Origin: Prolixibacteraceae bacterium
GTDB taxonomy: Bacteria; Bacteroidota; Bacteroidia; Bacteroidales; Prolixibacteraceae
Reading direction: 5' to 3'
Assembly (NCBI GenBank): GCA_017998095.1
Contig: JAGODU010000001.1
Coordinates: 6,446-70,445, forward strand
Length of the DNA stretch: 64,000 nt
Below the pieces are notes generated by a model that saw only the letters and a list, made by a program, of their open reading frames with translations, had not been told where the DNA came from and searched no databases. Shown piece after piece: positions 47,156 to 56,524 of this stretch. A program made the position numbers and the translations under genes. The first letter of the stretch is position 1; every line of letters begins with the position of its first letter.

Positions 47156-47188
47156 TTTGATTCAAAAACAAAAAAAGTTTTATCTTAG
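47156..47188 (+). promoter_or_regulatory. Promoter of gtrA-like gene
   Basis: TTTG (47156-47159), 21-bp spacer, TATCTTAG (47181-47188), one mismatch in the -7 box. It decides the start codon of the GtrA gene: the transcript begins about 15 bp upstream of ATG 47211. Confidence 0.55.
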
Positions 47189-47210
47189 CCTTTTTAAAAC
47201 AAAATCAATA

Positions 47211-47741
47211 ATGATATCTCTTGCCAGGAAGATACGCAACTTAATAATTAACATAGTTGATGCGTTTTATGCTCCATTTTCCAAACATATACCTTTGGAA
47301 ACTTTCAGGTATGGGGCTACAGGTGGAATGAATACCGCACTTGATATTTTTCTGTATTTCATAGTATATAACTTTGTGATTGACAAGAAATTTATTGATT
47401 TACAGATTGTGGTTATAAGTCCGCACATTGCAGCATTCTTTATTGTTTTTCCTGTAACATTTTGTACAGGTTTCATACTTGCCAAATATGTAACTTTCAC
47501 ACAATCTCCTTTAACCGGGAAAAAGCAACTTTTCAGATATGGGTTGTCGGTGTCAGGATCAATTCTTTTAAACTATTTATTACTGAAATTATTTGTCGAA
47601 GTATGTGGTATATGGGCTACATTGTCAAAAATTCTGACAACGGTTGTTGTAATTATTTATAGCTATATAATTCAAAAGCATTTCACCTTCAGGACAGGGA
47701 AGAAAGCCCTTGCAAAAGCCAGGCTTTTAAATGATCAATAA
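47211..47741 (+). CDS. GtrA family membrane protein
   Basis: 176 aa from ATG 47211; the frame is open 18 codons further left, but that part overlaps the promoter. Four membrane helices with the GtrA pattern: FRYGATGGMNTALDIFLYFIVYNF, then FFIVFPVTFCTGFILAKYVTF, and RYGLSVSGSILLNYLLLKL, ending with IIQKHFTFR. GtrA proteins are thought to help move lipid-linked sugars or to act in cell-surface polysaccharide assembly. It stands alone, divergent from the lipoprotein operon. Confidence 0.88.
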   Translation: MISLARKIRNLIINIVDAFYAPFSKHIPLETFRYGATGGMNTALDIFLYFIVYNFVIDKKFIDLQIVVISPHIAAFFIVFPVTFCTGFILAKYVTFTQSPLTGKKQLFRYGLSVSGSILLNYLLLKLFVEVCGIWATLSKILTTVVVIIYSYIIQKHFTFRTGKKALAKARLLNDQ

Positions 47742-47748
47742 AATTTAA

Positions 47749-47771
47749 AAGCCACCTTGTCGAGGTGGCTT
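47749..47771 (+). terminator. Terminator of the GtrA gene
   Basis: Perfect 9-bp stem AAGCCACCT / AGGTGGCTT with a 5-nt loop, 8 bp after the stop. The following T-tract is poor, so efficiency is uncertain. Confidence 0.65.
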
Positions 47772-47989
47772 AAAAATCTAATAATAACCCAGTCAATTAA
47801 TTAAATAAACCTACTATTTAAAAAATTGATTTATTTTCAATACTTTGTGTCAATTCAAATTATTCTGTTCAGTAAATTATTTACAAAATTTCTTTCAAAT
47901 ATATAAATAAGTTATTTATTGACCGCATCTATAAACTTTTAGAATAAACTTTAATAATGTTTTTTTATTCTTTTTTAATAAAAATCATA

Positions 47990-48025
47990 AAAAGGTTTAT
48001 TAGCAATTAAGCTCATAAACCTTTT
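47990..48025 (-). terminator. Terminator of the GH51-GH43 operon
   Basis: Stem AAAAGGTTTAT (47990-48000) / ATAAACCTTTT (48015-48025) with a small inner AGC/GCT stem. It lies 25 bp past the GH43 stop on the minus strand; the stretch behind it is AT-rich. The rest of the 309-bp gap after gtrA (47742-48049) shows nothing else. Confidence 0.6.
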
Positions 48026-48049
48026 AAAATCTAAAATCTATGAAAATAA

Positions 48050-49051
48050 CTATTTACTAATTAAAATTGGCCAACCTTCATTGTCCCAGAATATTTTCTT
48101 AGTAATAAGGATGGGTTTCCCCTTGTCTTTTTTCAGGTATCCATGACAGAGAAGATAATCATCGTTATTTAAATTACTTATTGCACAGTGACCTACGCCA
48201 TAAAAGGTTTCATCGCCTGAAAGGATTAGAGTTCCTCCCCCGTTCAACATTGAAACTCCGCTTTTATCCAAATATGGTCCGGTAAGTGTTTTTGATCTTC
48301 CTACTCTTACATTGTAATTGCTTTTCTCACCTCTGCAACATAAATCATAAGATGCAAAAAGATAAAAATATCCATTCTTTCTATAAATGAAAGGGGCTTC
48401 AATAGCAGCATCTCCCGGATCAGTTTCATCAAGGAACCTGTCTCTTTCCCTGGAGGCAATAGTATGCCATTCTTCAGGTTTTGCAATAGATAAAAGATCG
48501 TTATTCATTTTAACTAACTTCAAACCACCCCAGAATGATCCGAATGCTATCCATGGAACTCCGTTTTCATCAAATATTAAATTGGGATCAATTGCATTCC
48601 AGTTATCTCTTCCCGGAACAGATTCAATAATCTTTCCATAGTCTTTCCACATAAATTCCGGATTAGAATGATTAAGAGTTGCATTAGTAGCAACTCCAAT
48701 ACATGATCTGTTGCTTGCAAAAGAAGAAATTGAATAATACAGATAATATTTGCCATTATGAAAAGAAATATCAGGAGCCCAAATGTTTCCGTCAAACTTA
48801 GGGACTTCCTTTTTAGCCCATTCAGGAGAACTCTTAAATACAGGACCAAGATATTGCCAGCTAATCATATCTTTTGATTTCAAACTGGCAATACCTACTC
48901 CGGTATTGAAAAGATAATAAGAACCATCAGCTTCAATAGCTACAGGATCATGAACAATAGTATAATTTTCCTGAGCACTACATTTAAAGTAAAAAGTAGT
49001 GACAAGTAATATTCCAAAAACACCTAAACTCAAAATTATACTCTTATTCAT
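48050..49051 (-). CDS. GH43 endo-1,5-alpha-L-arabinanase, secreted
   Basis: 333 aa. Signal peptide (SIILSLGVFGILLVTTF...CSAQ; the cysteine at 24 could also make it a lipoprotein). GH43 active site: base D35 in IVHDPVAIE, pKa modulator D155 in NAIDPNLIFD and acid E218 in DAAIEAPFIYRKNGYFYLF. The order WAPDISFHNGKYYLYYS and FGSFWGGL is the endo-arabinanase pattern. It follows the GH51 gene by 8 bp and completes a two-gene unit that cuts arabinan outside and trims the pieces. Confidence 0.92.
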   Translation of the reverse strand: MNKSIILSLGVFGILLVTTFYFKCSAQENYTIVHDPVAIEADGSYYLFNTGVGIASLKSKDMISWQYLGPVFKSSPEWAKKEVPKFDGNIWAPDISFHNGKYYLYYSISSFASNRSCIGVATNATLNHSNPEFMWKDYGKIIESVPGRDNWNAIDPNLIFDENGVPWIAFGSFWGGLKLVKMNNDLLSIAKPEEWHTIASRERDRFLDETDPGDAAIEAPFIYRKNGYFYLFASYDLCCRGEKSNYNVRVGRSKTLTGPYLDKSGVSMLNGGGTLILSGDETFYGVGHCAISNLNNDDYLLCHGYLKKDKGKPILITKKIFWDNEGWPILISK

Positions 49052-49059
49052 AATTTAAT

Positions 49060-50646
49060 CTATTTTTTGATCTTAGCTTTAATTTGTGTAAATGAATGAG
49101 CCGGGAAGCTATATGTTAGAACATTACCCTTAGCCTTTACAGATGATTTTTGCTTAGTTTCAACCAATTTTTTTCCAAAATCGTTGGTAGCTTTTGTATC
49201 CGGACCGTTGACTTCCATTATTTTGCATTCACCTTCAAAATCACCAGATTGGGAAATAATATCTGTTGTAATAGCTTTATCTTTATTTCTGTTAATAACA
49301 TTAATGATTAATTCATCATTATAATAAGTTGCTGAAGCATCAATATATGGCACATTTTCCTGTTTGGTTGTTGATTCACCCAATCCAATAAAGAATTCTT
49401 CAGTATTATAAGTTTCGCAATCAACAAACAAATCCAGAGAGGTACCGTGAACATTCTTTGAGAAGAGCTGAAGAGGATAATAAATTGTTTGAATAAACAT
49501 TCCCTTTTCATCAGTAAATATTGGGGCAATTACATTAACAAGCTGAGCCATATTTGCCATTTTTACGATGTCTGCATTTCTAACAAAGGCATTTAGAAAA
49601 CCTGCTATTACAAGAGCATCTTCTAGATTGTAATGTTCTTCAAGAGCTCTGGTTCCTGCCATTGTTTCATCAGTACGTGCACGATACCATGAGTTATATT
49701 CATCCCATGCTATGTAAATTGGTTCTCTGTTTCCACGATCAGCATTTTCCATTTCCCTGTCAATTAGGCCTTTCACAACTCTGGTACGTTCTTCAAGGAC
49801 TCTCGGAGTAGACATATAGTTGTAATAATTATCATCTGGATTTCCCACATACATATGAAGAGCGAGATAATCAACCACATCTCTTAATTCTTTGAGAATA
49901 GTTGCATTCCATTCATTTGGATCAGCATTAGGTCTGTAATTTGAAGAACCTGCTGCAATCAGTTTTATATCAGGAGAAGTTAATTTCATTAGTTTAGCAG
50001 CTTCACGCGCTTTCTTTGCATAGTCATCAGCATTGAGGTGTCCCATCTGCCAAAAGCCATCCATTTCATTACCTAAGCTCCAATATTTAATATTATAAGG
50101 TTCTGCGTAACCATTTTTCTTTCTAAGTTCTGCATAATAAGGTCCTGAAGATACATTACAGTATTCAACCCATTGCTGAGCTTCTTCGATAGTGCCTGTT
50201 CCCATATTGACAGAAAAATAAGGTTCCGTGCCCATTTCTTTTGCATACTGAACAAATTCATCTGTACCAAAACGGTTTGATTCAAGGCGTGCCCATGCAA
50301 GTTCCATTCTTGGTGGCCTTTGATCTTTTGGACCAATACCATCTTTCCAGTGGTAGTTTGATACAAAATTTCCACCGGGATATCGGGTTATAGAAACATT
50401 AAGATCTTTTACAGCCTCAAGGACATCTTTACGAAAACCTCTTTCATCGGAAAGTGGTGAACCTTCATCATATATACCTCCGTATACACAACGTCCCAGG
50501 TGCTCAACAAAATTGCCGTAGATATTTTTATTTACCTCGCCTATCTTTCTGTCAAGGTCTATCTTAATTCTGGCGTTTTGTGCATTTGCCATATTCGCAA
50601 TTAACAAAAAACCTAACAGGCATTGTAATATTATTCTTATTCTCAT
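49060..50646 (-). CDS. GH51 alpha-L-arabinofuranosidase (copy 1)
   Basis: 528 aa, signal peptide ([17 protein letters not shown]). The GH51 barrel has acid/base E194 in [11 protein letters not shown] and nucleophile E316 in [30 protein letters not shown] is the usual substrate-side loop. It frees L-arabinose from arabinan or arabinoxylan oligomers in the periplasm or outside. First gene of the GH51-GH43 unit, divergent from the HTCS, with a candidate HTCS-controlled promoter in the 323-bp gap. Clearly diverged from the other GH51 copy of the locus. Confidence 0.93.
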   Translation of the reverse strand: [528 protein letters not shown]

Positions 50647-50969
50647 ATCAAATATTTATTTTTTAAGTTTCAATTTTTAAATAGTAAAGTGAAAATCCCA
50701 TTGAGAAATACATGTGCTATAAAAAACTATCTTCCATAGTTTAAGCATGAAAAACATTTCAACAAAGCTATAATTCCAATTACTCAGTAAGGAGGACAAT
50801 TAGATTAATGAGGTGGACATTTGTTTACACTTCATTTTAATAATAATTAATCATTTTTTCGTACATTTAATGCTTTATATACCTTGAATAATAAGGAGTT
50901 TTAAATATTTTAGTCATCAAGATCAACTAATAAATTTTACAAGAAAGTCTTACAGGAAGGATATTAAAT
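50647..50969. promoter_or_regulatory. Divergent control region between GH51-GH43 and HTCS 2
   Basis: Minus strand: -7 box TAGCTTTG (50770-50763, exact TAnnTTTG) without a TTTG -33 box. In its place, 20 bp upstream, begins a direct repeat with GGACA cores at 50794-50798 and 50815-50819 (21-bp period). A small hairpin (AAACTAT / ATAGTTT, 50724-50742, T-run behind it on the minus strand) lies in the leader. No convincing promoter is seen for the HTCS on the plus strand. Confidence 0.55.
50789..50823. promoter_or_regulatory. Candidate HTCS operator, 21-bp-spaced direct repeat
   Basis: AAGGAGGACAATTAG (50789-50803) and TGAGGTGGACATTTG (50809-50823, best aligned at GGACA) repeat with a 21-bp period, i.e. 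two helical turns. This spacing is what a dimer of AraC-type DNA-binding domains, as at the C-terminus of HTCS 2, would need. It overlaps the place of the missing -33 box of the GH51-GH43 promoter, as expected for an activator site. Confidence 0.45.
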
Positions 50970-53900
50970 ATGAGAGTTGGATTAATAATTACATTCTTGA
51001 TTTCGATAATTTTTATAGGTAAATCATCCGGTCAATATAGCACCAATTATCGTTTTGAATACCTGCAAATAGAAGATGGTCTGCCGCAAAACACAATCAA
51101 TGCAATAGCAAAAGACAGTTATGGGTTCATGTGGTTTGGAACCAGTAATGGCATATGCCGATATGATGGATTCTCATTTGAATCATTCAAACATGATAAA
51201 AATAATCCCGGTTCTCTTCCTGATAATATGATTAATGCAATTGAACCAGGTCATGATATGAAATTATGGATAGGTTCATTATCAGGGTTATCTTATCTTG
51301 ACCCTGTATCAGATCGTATTATTAAGTACTCGACCCAGGAAAACGGATGCGAGCAAATAAGGAAAGTTACTTCTATCGGATCTGGAAATAATGATCTTTG
51401 GGTTAGCACATCAGATAACGGGATTTTCTATCTAAGAAAAAATAAGAATTCTAAATATGAACTAATTACTCATTTTTGTGAGCAGGAAAGAAACTTAGCT
51501 GAAAACAGTGTAAATACAATCTTCATATCAAGGAGTGATAAAATATATGCAGGAACAAGTTCAGGATTATTTTTATTCAATGACAAAGAAAATCAATTTG
51601 AACTTTTTACAGCCGGCAATACAATTACTCAGACCACTTTTGTAAATGATATATTTGAAAACAAATCAGGTGACTTGTTTATTGCTTCTTTTAATGGTCT
51701 GGCTTTAATTCGAAAAAATCAGTACACAGCAACATGGTATTTACCTGATCTTTCAAATCCAAATTCATTATCTCATGGTACTATAAATAAAGTTTGTGAG
51801 GATATAAAAGGAAGAATAATAATAGGATCACTTGGCGGATTGCAATTGTTCAATCCAATAAACGGGGATTTTCACAGCTTTCCTGAAGAAGGTCCTGATC
51901 ATTTTAAGCTCAACAATCAGTTTATAAATACTCTATACTCAGATTTATCAGGTAATATATGGGTTGGTACTGAGAAAGGCGGGATAAACAAATTCAATGT
52001 TCATCAGAAACAATTTGATTTTTTTACAAATGATCCTAACAATTCCAATAGCTTGAATGTTAATACCGTTAATTCCATTTATAAGGAAAATGGCTTTTTA
52101 TGGATAGGTACTGCCGGTGGTGGATTAAATTCTGTAAATCTTAAAACAGGCAAATTTGCTCATTACAGGTATAGCGGATTTAATTCAGGTTCAATTAGCA
52201 GCGATTACATCTCTTCTATTTTAAGAGGCAGCGACGGTAACCTGTGGGTAGGATCATGGGGTGGTGGATTAACTTGTTTTCATGGTTCTTCTGAAAATCC
52301 ATCAATACAAAGAATAACAGCAAACACACCAGGTTACCGAAATGATCTTGTAGACTATTTCGTATCAGCATTATGGAATGATCAAAAAGGTTTCCTGGTC
52401 ATAGGAGCTCAGGGAGGACTTTCAGTTTTAAATTATAAAACACATACTTTCACAACTCTTATTTCTCCTTCATCATCTTCTATTCCACAAATAACAGAAG
52501 TAGGTTGTCTATTAAAAGATTCCAGAGATTATTACTGGGCAGGAACAAGAAACGGACTCTTCAGATTCCCGGCAGGCTCAGTTAAAGAAATTGAAAATCC
52601 GGTTCTTGAAGTTGAAAATCTACAATTCTTTTCAAATATCCCAAACGATTCATTATCACTTCCCGGAAATTATATTATATCACTTATTGAAGATTCAAAA
52701 GGAAATATTTGGGCAGGTACTTATGGTAATGGTTTTTGTAAAATTAATGTTCAAAAAGATGGAACACTGAAATGTACAACCTACTCCCAAAAAGACGGAT
52801 TATCCAATAATGTAACTTATTGTCTTCAGGAAGATAAATTGAGGAACATATGGATTAGTACTGATTACGGGCTTTCCAAATTTAATCCTGATTCATTATT
52901 ATTTAGAAATTTCTACAAACAAGACGGATTGCTAAACAACCAGTTTTATTGGTCTGCATCTTTTCGTGACAATGAAGGTGTTTTATATTTTGGAGGAACC
53001 GAAGGACTAAATTATTTCAACCCTAAAGAAATAATTGAATTTAAACACCTTAATTCACCAAAGATTACTAAACTCAAAATATTCAATACAGAAATAAAAA
53101 GCGGAGATAATAGACACAATAAAATTGTTTTAAGAAAGCCAATATATACTTCCGACACAATATTGCTTTCATATCGTGACAACAACCTCTCTTTCGACTT
53201 TTCATCATTTGATTTCAATCTTCCTGAAAAAACAAACTTTGCTTATATGATGAAAGACATTGATAAAGACTGGATTATCGTACCGTCACAAAGGCGATTT
53301 GCTACTTATAACAACCTTCCTGCCAAAACATTTGATTTTTTAATAAAAGCCTCAAATTGTGATGGCATATGGAATGATTCTCCAACAAAAGTCACAATAA
53401 TAATTACCCCTCCCTTTTGGAAAACAACCTGGTTCAGAATACTCTTTATCATAATTGTTCTTCTTGCTACTTTCTTTACGATTCAATATCAGATGCAAAG
53501 AATTATTAATCAAAAGAGATCGCTCGAAGAAAAGGTACATCAAAGGACAAAACAGATTGAAGAACAAAAGATAATGCTTGAAAAACAAGCTGACGAACTT
53601 ATTATATCTAATCAGAAACTTGAAAGAAGACAAACTCAGATTGAACACCAAAAAGAAGAACTTGAAAAAATGAATAATGAAATATCATCACAAAGAGATG
53701 AATTGATTGTTCTTAATAACAAGGTTGAAGAAATAAATAAACAACAAATGTCTTTCTTCACAAACATTTCCCATGAATTCAGAACTCCATTAACATTAAT
53801 TATTTCTCCGATTGAAAGACTGATAACTAAAATGAATCCTTCTGATGATGCAGTTGGAGTGCTTAAGTTGGTAACAAGAAATGCTCAGAGACTTCTTCTG

Positions 53901-55313
53901 CTTATAAATCAACTTCTTGAAATAAGAAAGATTGAAACAGGGAATCAAAAATTAAAAATTGAAAAGACTAACGTTACTGATTTTATTTCAGATATATTTT
54001 CCTCATTTGATGCTATTGCTCAAAAGAATGAAATAAACTTCAAAAACAATATAACTTGTGATACAAATGAAGTTTGGATTGACAAAGAAAAGTTAGAACA
54101 TATACTCTATAATCTTCTTTCTAATGCATTTAAATTCACACCAAAGCAGGAACAGATACATCTTGATGCCTTTACATCAAACATTAATAATACCGATTTT
54201 CTCACTTTATCTGTAAAAGACACAGGTACAGGAATACAGAAAGAACACATAAACAAATTATTTGATCGTTTTTATCAGGTTCCAGAAAACCGCACACAAG
54301 GAATTACCGGAACCGGTATAGGTCTTTCTCTTGTCAAAGACCTTGTAGATGCTTTACACGGTAATATTGACGTTAAAAGCGAACCTGGTCATGGGAGCAT
54401 TTTCACAGTTACTATTCCGGTTTCAAAAAATGCATTTAGTGAAGATGAAATTGAATATACCGAACTGGAATATGAGTCAGATCTAAAAGACAAAATCAAT
54501 CTTATATCTGAAAATATAGATGAAAATGAGCAAGCAAGTGTTAATTACAATTTGGAAGAAAATGAAACAATTTTAGTTGTTGAAGACAATCCCGACATGA
54601 GATCCTTTATTTGTTCAAACCTTTCAGAGCATTTCAAAGTTATTGAAGCGGAAAATGGGTTAACTGGCTATGAGCTGGTCAAGGAAGAAGAACCCTCGCT
54701 TGTTATCAGCGACATAATGATGCCTGTAATGAATGGTCTGGATCTTTGCAGGAAAATCAAAAACAACTTATATACAAGCCATATACCGGTTATTTTATTA
54801 ACTGCAAAGGGTGAAGTTGATGATTTTGTTGAAGGACTTGAACAAGGTGCAGATGATTATATTTCAAAACCTTTCAACTTTGAAATATTAATTGCAAAAG
54901 TAACTGCAATCATTGAAAACAGGAAGAAGCTGAAAAACAGGTATAACTCTGCTGAAAATATAAATCCGGATGAACTAACCATATCTAAGCTTGACAATCA
55001 ATTCATTAGTAAGGTAAACGAAATAGTTGAAAAGAACTATAGCAAACCTGAATTTGATGTAATGCAATTTGCTTCAGAAATGTTTGTCAGCAGAAGTCAG
55101 TTATATAAAAAGCTTAAAGCAATAACCGGACTTTCAAGCAATGACTTTGTTAATGTATACAGACTAAAGAAATCAGTTGAACTATTAAAACCCGGTGATA
55201 TGCAGATAAGTGAGGTTGCTTATGCTGTAGGTTTTAACGATCCGAAATACTTCAGCAGGATTTTTAGAAAATTCTTTAAGGTTTCTCCTTCAGAATATCA
55301 TAAACACAAATAA
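50970..55313 (+). CDS. Hybrid two-component system regulator of the arabinose locus (HTCS 2)
   Basis: 1447 aa. Signal/anchor (GLIITFLISIIFIGKSSGQ), a periplasmic reg_prop double propeller (about 25-670), a Y_Y_Y domain (about 735-800), a membrane helix (about 815-835; WFRILFIIIVLLATFF), a long coiled coil (about 845-925), HisKA with H935 in FTNISHEFRTPL, HATPase (LYNLLSNAFKFT, DTGTGIQ), receiver with D1248 in ISDIMMP and the KPF lysine, and an AraC HTH (SQLYKKLKAITG, VAYAVGFNDPKYFSRIFRKFFKVSP). All catalytic residues are present. Position between two arabinose gene sets makes arabinan oligosaccharide the likely signal and the flanking operons the targets (inference). Confidence 0.95.
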   Translation: MRVGLIITFLISIIFIGKSSGQYSTNYRFEYLQIEDGLPQNTINAIAKDSYGFMWFGTSNGICRYDGFSFESFKHDKNNPGSLPDNMINAIEPGHDMKLWIGSLSGLSYLDPVSDRIIKYSTQENGCEQIRKVTSIGSGNNDLWVSTSDNGIFYLRKNKNSKYELITHFCEQERNLAENSVNTIFISRSDKIYAGTSSGLFLFNDKENQFELFTAGNTITQTTFVNDIFENKSGDLFIASFNGLALIRKNQYTATWYLPDLSNPNSLSHGTINKVCEDIKGRIIIGSLGGLQLFNPINGDFHSFPEEGPDHFKLNNQFINTLYSDLSGNIWVGTEKGGINKFNVHQKQFDFFTNDPNNSNSLNVNTVNSIYKENGFLWIGTAGGGLNSVNLKTGKFAHYRYSGFNSGSISSDYISSILRGSDGNLWVGSWGGGLTCFHGSSENPSIQRITANTPGYRNDLVDYFVSALWNDQKGFLVIGAQGGLSVLNYKTHTFTTLISPSSSSIPQITEVGCLLKDSRDYYWAGTRNGLFRFPAGSVKEIENPVLEVENLQFFSNIPNDSLSLPGNYIISLIEDSKGNIWAGTYGNGFCKINVQKDGTLKCTTYSQKDGLSNNVTYCLQEDKLRNIWISTDYGLSKFNPDSLLFRNFYKQDGLLNNQFYWSASFRDNEGVLYFGGTEGLNYFNPKEIIEFKHLNSPKITKLKIFNTEIKSGDNRHNKIVLRKPIYTSDTILLSYRDNNLSFDFSSFDFNLPEKTNFAYMMKDIDKDWIIVPSQRRFATYNNLPAKTFDFLIKASNCDGIWNDSPTKVTIIITPPFWKTTWFRILFIIIVLLATFFTIQYQMQRIINQKRSLEEKVHQRTKQIEEQKIMLEKQADELIISNQKLERRQTQIEHQKEELEKMNNEISSQRDELIVLNNKVEEINKQQMSFFTNISHEFRTPLTLIISPIERLITKMNPSDDAVGVLKLVTRNAQRLLLLINQLLEIRKIETGNQKLKIEKTNVTDFISDIFSSFDAIAQKNEINFKNNITCDTNEVWIDKEKLEHILYNLLSNAFKFTPKQEQIHLDAFTSNINNTDFLTLSVKDTGTGIQKEHINKLFDRFYQVPENRTQGITGTGIGLSLVKDLVDALHGNIDVKSEPGHGSIFTVTIPVSKNAFSEDEIEYTELEYESDLKDKINLISENIDENEQASVNYNLEENETILVVEDNPDMRSFICSNLSEHFKVIEAENGLTGYELVKEEEPSLVISDIMMPVMNGLDLCRKIKNNLYTSHIPVILLTAKGEVDDFVEGLEQGADDYISKPFNFEILIAKVTAIIENRKKLKNRYNSAENINPDELTISKLDNQFISKVNEIVEKNYSKPEFDVMQFASEMFVSRSQLYKKLKAITGLSSNDFVNVYRLKKSVELLKPGDMQISEVAYAVGFNDPKYFSRIFRKFFKVSPSEYHKHK

Positions 55314-55317
55314 AAAA

Positions 55318-55346
55318 AAGGCCACCCCTAATTAAAGGATGGCCTT
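55318..55346. terminator. Bidirectional terminator, HTCS 2 / galM
   Basis: AAGGCCA / TGGCCTT stem with extra inner CC/GG pairs, A8 run in front. It lies between convergent genes. Confidence 0.75.
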
Positions 55347-55368
55347 CCAATTACTAATAACCTACTAA

Positions 55369-56511
55369 CTATTTGGATGAAAATTTATAAATGCATACAT
55401 GATAGTATTCCTGATCAGGTTCAAGAACCACTGAAGGGAATTGAGGCTTATTTGGGGAATCAGGAAAATGTTGAGTTTCAAGACAAAATCCACTTCTAAA
55501 TTTATATGGTTTACCAGATTTACCGCTTACTCCACCATCAAGAAAATTACCGGCATAGAATTGAATACCCGGTTGATCTGTCAATACTTCCATTTTAATA
55601 CCGGTTATCGGTGATTCAACAACAGCAGCTGTTTCAATGCCAGATCCTTTTCTGTTTAGCACCCAGTTATGATCATACCCTTTACCATATTTCAACTGTT
55701 GAAAATCAGCATCTGCTCTTTCACCTATTGCTGTAGGAGAAGTAAAATCCATTGGAGTTCCTTTTATTGAAACAATTTCACCTGTTGGTATTAATGTTTC
55801 ATCAACAGGTGTTGTATTATCAGCATTTATAGTAAGAATGTGATCATTGATAGTTTCACTTCCTTCTCCAGATAAATTGAAATAACTGTGATGAGTCAGA
55901 TTACATATCGTTTTCTTATCAGTTGTAGCTTTGTATTCAATTTTGAATTCATTTGCAGGAGTAAGTTCATAAGTCATTTTAATATTCAGGTTTCCTGGAT
56001 ATCCTTCTTCTCCGTCTACTGATAAATAAGTGAATTCAATTTTTGAATCACTTACCTGATTTGCATTCCATACAACATCACAATATCCTTTTACTCCTCC
56101 ATGCAAATGATTTTTTCCATCATTAGCAGCAAGTATGTATTCAACTGAGTCAAGTGAAAATTTAGCATCTCCGATTCTGTTACCATATCTGCCAATAGCT
56201 GCTCCAAAGAAATTTTCAGTATTATTTATGTACTCATCAACACTATTGTAACCTAATGCTACATCCACAGGATTGCCATTTTTATCAGGAACACAAAGAG
56301 CAACAACACGAGCGCCGTAATTTGTAACCTTCATTGCAATACCGTTAGTTCCTTTCAATTCATACAGAGAAACATTAGCTCCATCTATAGTTTTATTGAA
56401 AGATTCTACCTTGATATTATTTGCAGTTTCAGTAAAAGGACCAGTCTTGTTACAACTTCCTAATAAAAAGAGAATTGATACTGCCAAAAATAAGTTAATT
56501 ACTTGTTTCAT
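55369..56511 (-). CDS. galM: Aldose 1-epimerase (mutarotase), lipoprotein
   Basis: 380 aa with a lipoprotein signal (LFLAVSILFLLGSC), so it acts outside the cytoplasm. GalM fold with the usual residues: RYGNRIGDAKF, NHLHGG, the catalytic histidine in LTHHSYFNLSG and the glutamate near the end in CLETQHFPDSPNKP. It interconverts alpha and beta anomers of released sugars and so speeds their uptake. Last gene of the araA-SSS-araD-araB-GH51-galM series (13 bp behind GH51). Confidence 0.92.
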   Translation of the reverse strand: MKQVINLFLAVSILFLLGSCNKTGPFTETANNIKVESFNKTIDGANVSLYELKGTNGIAMKVTNYGARVVALCVPDKNGNPVDVALGYNSVDEYINNTENFFGAAIGRYGNRIGDAKFSLDSVEYILAANDGKNHLHGGVKGYCDVVWNANQVSDSKIEFTYLSVDGEEGYPGNLNIKMTYELTPANEFKIEYKATTDKKTICNLTHHSYFNLSGEGSETINDHILTINADNTTPVDETLIPTGEIVSIKGTPMDFTSPTAIGERADADFQQLKYGKGYDHNWVLNRKGSGIETAAVVESPITGIKMEVLTDQPGIQFYAGNFLDGGVSGKSGKPYKFRSGFCLETQHFPDSPNKPQFPSVVLEPDQEYYHVCIYKFSSK

Positions 56512-56524
56512 AATGAGTATATTT

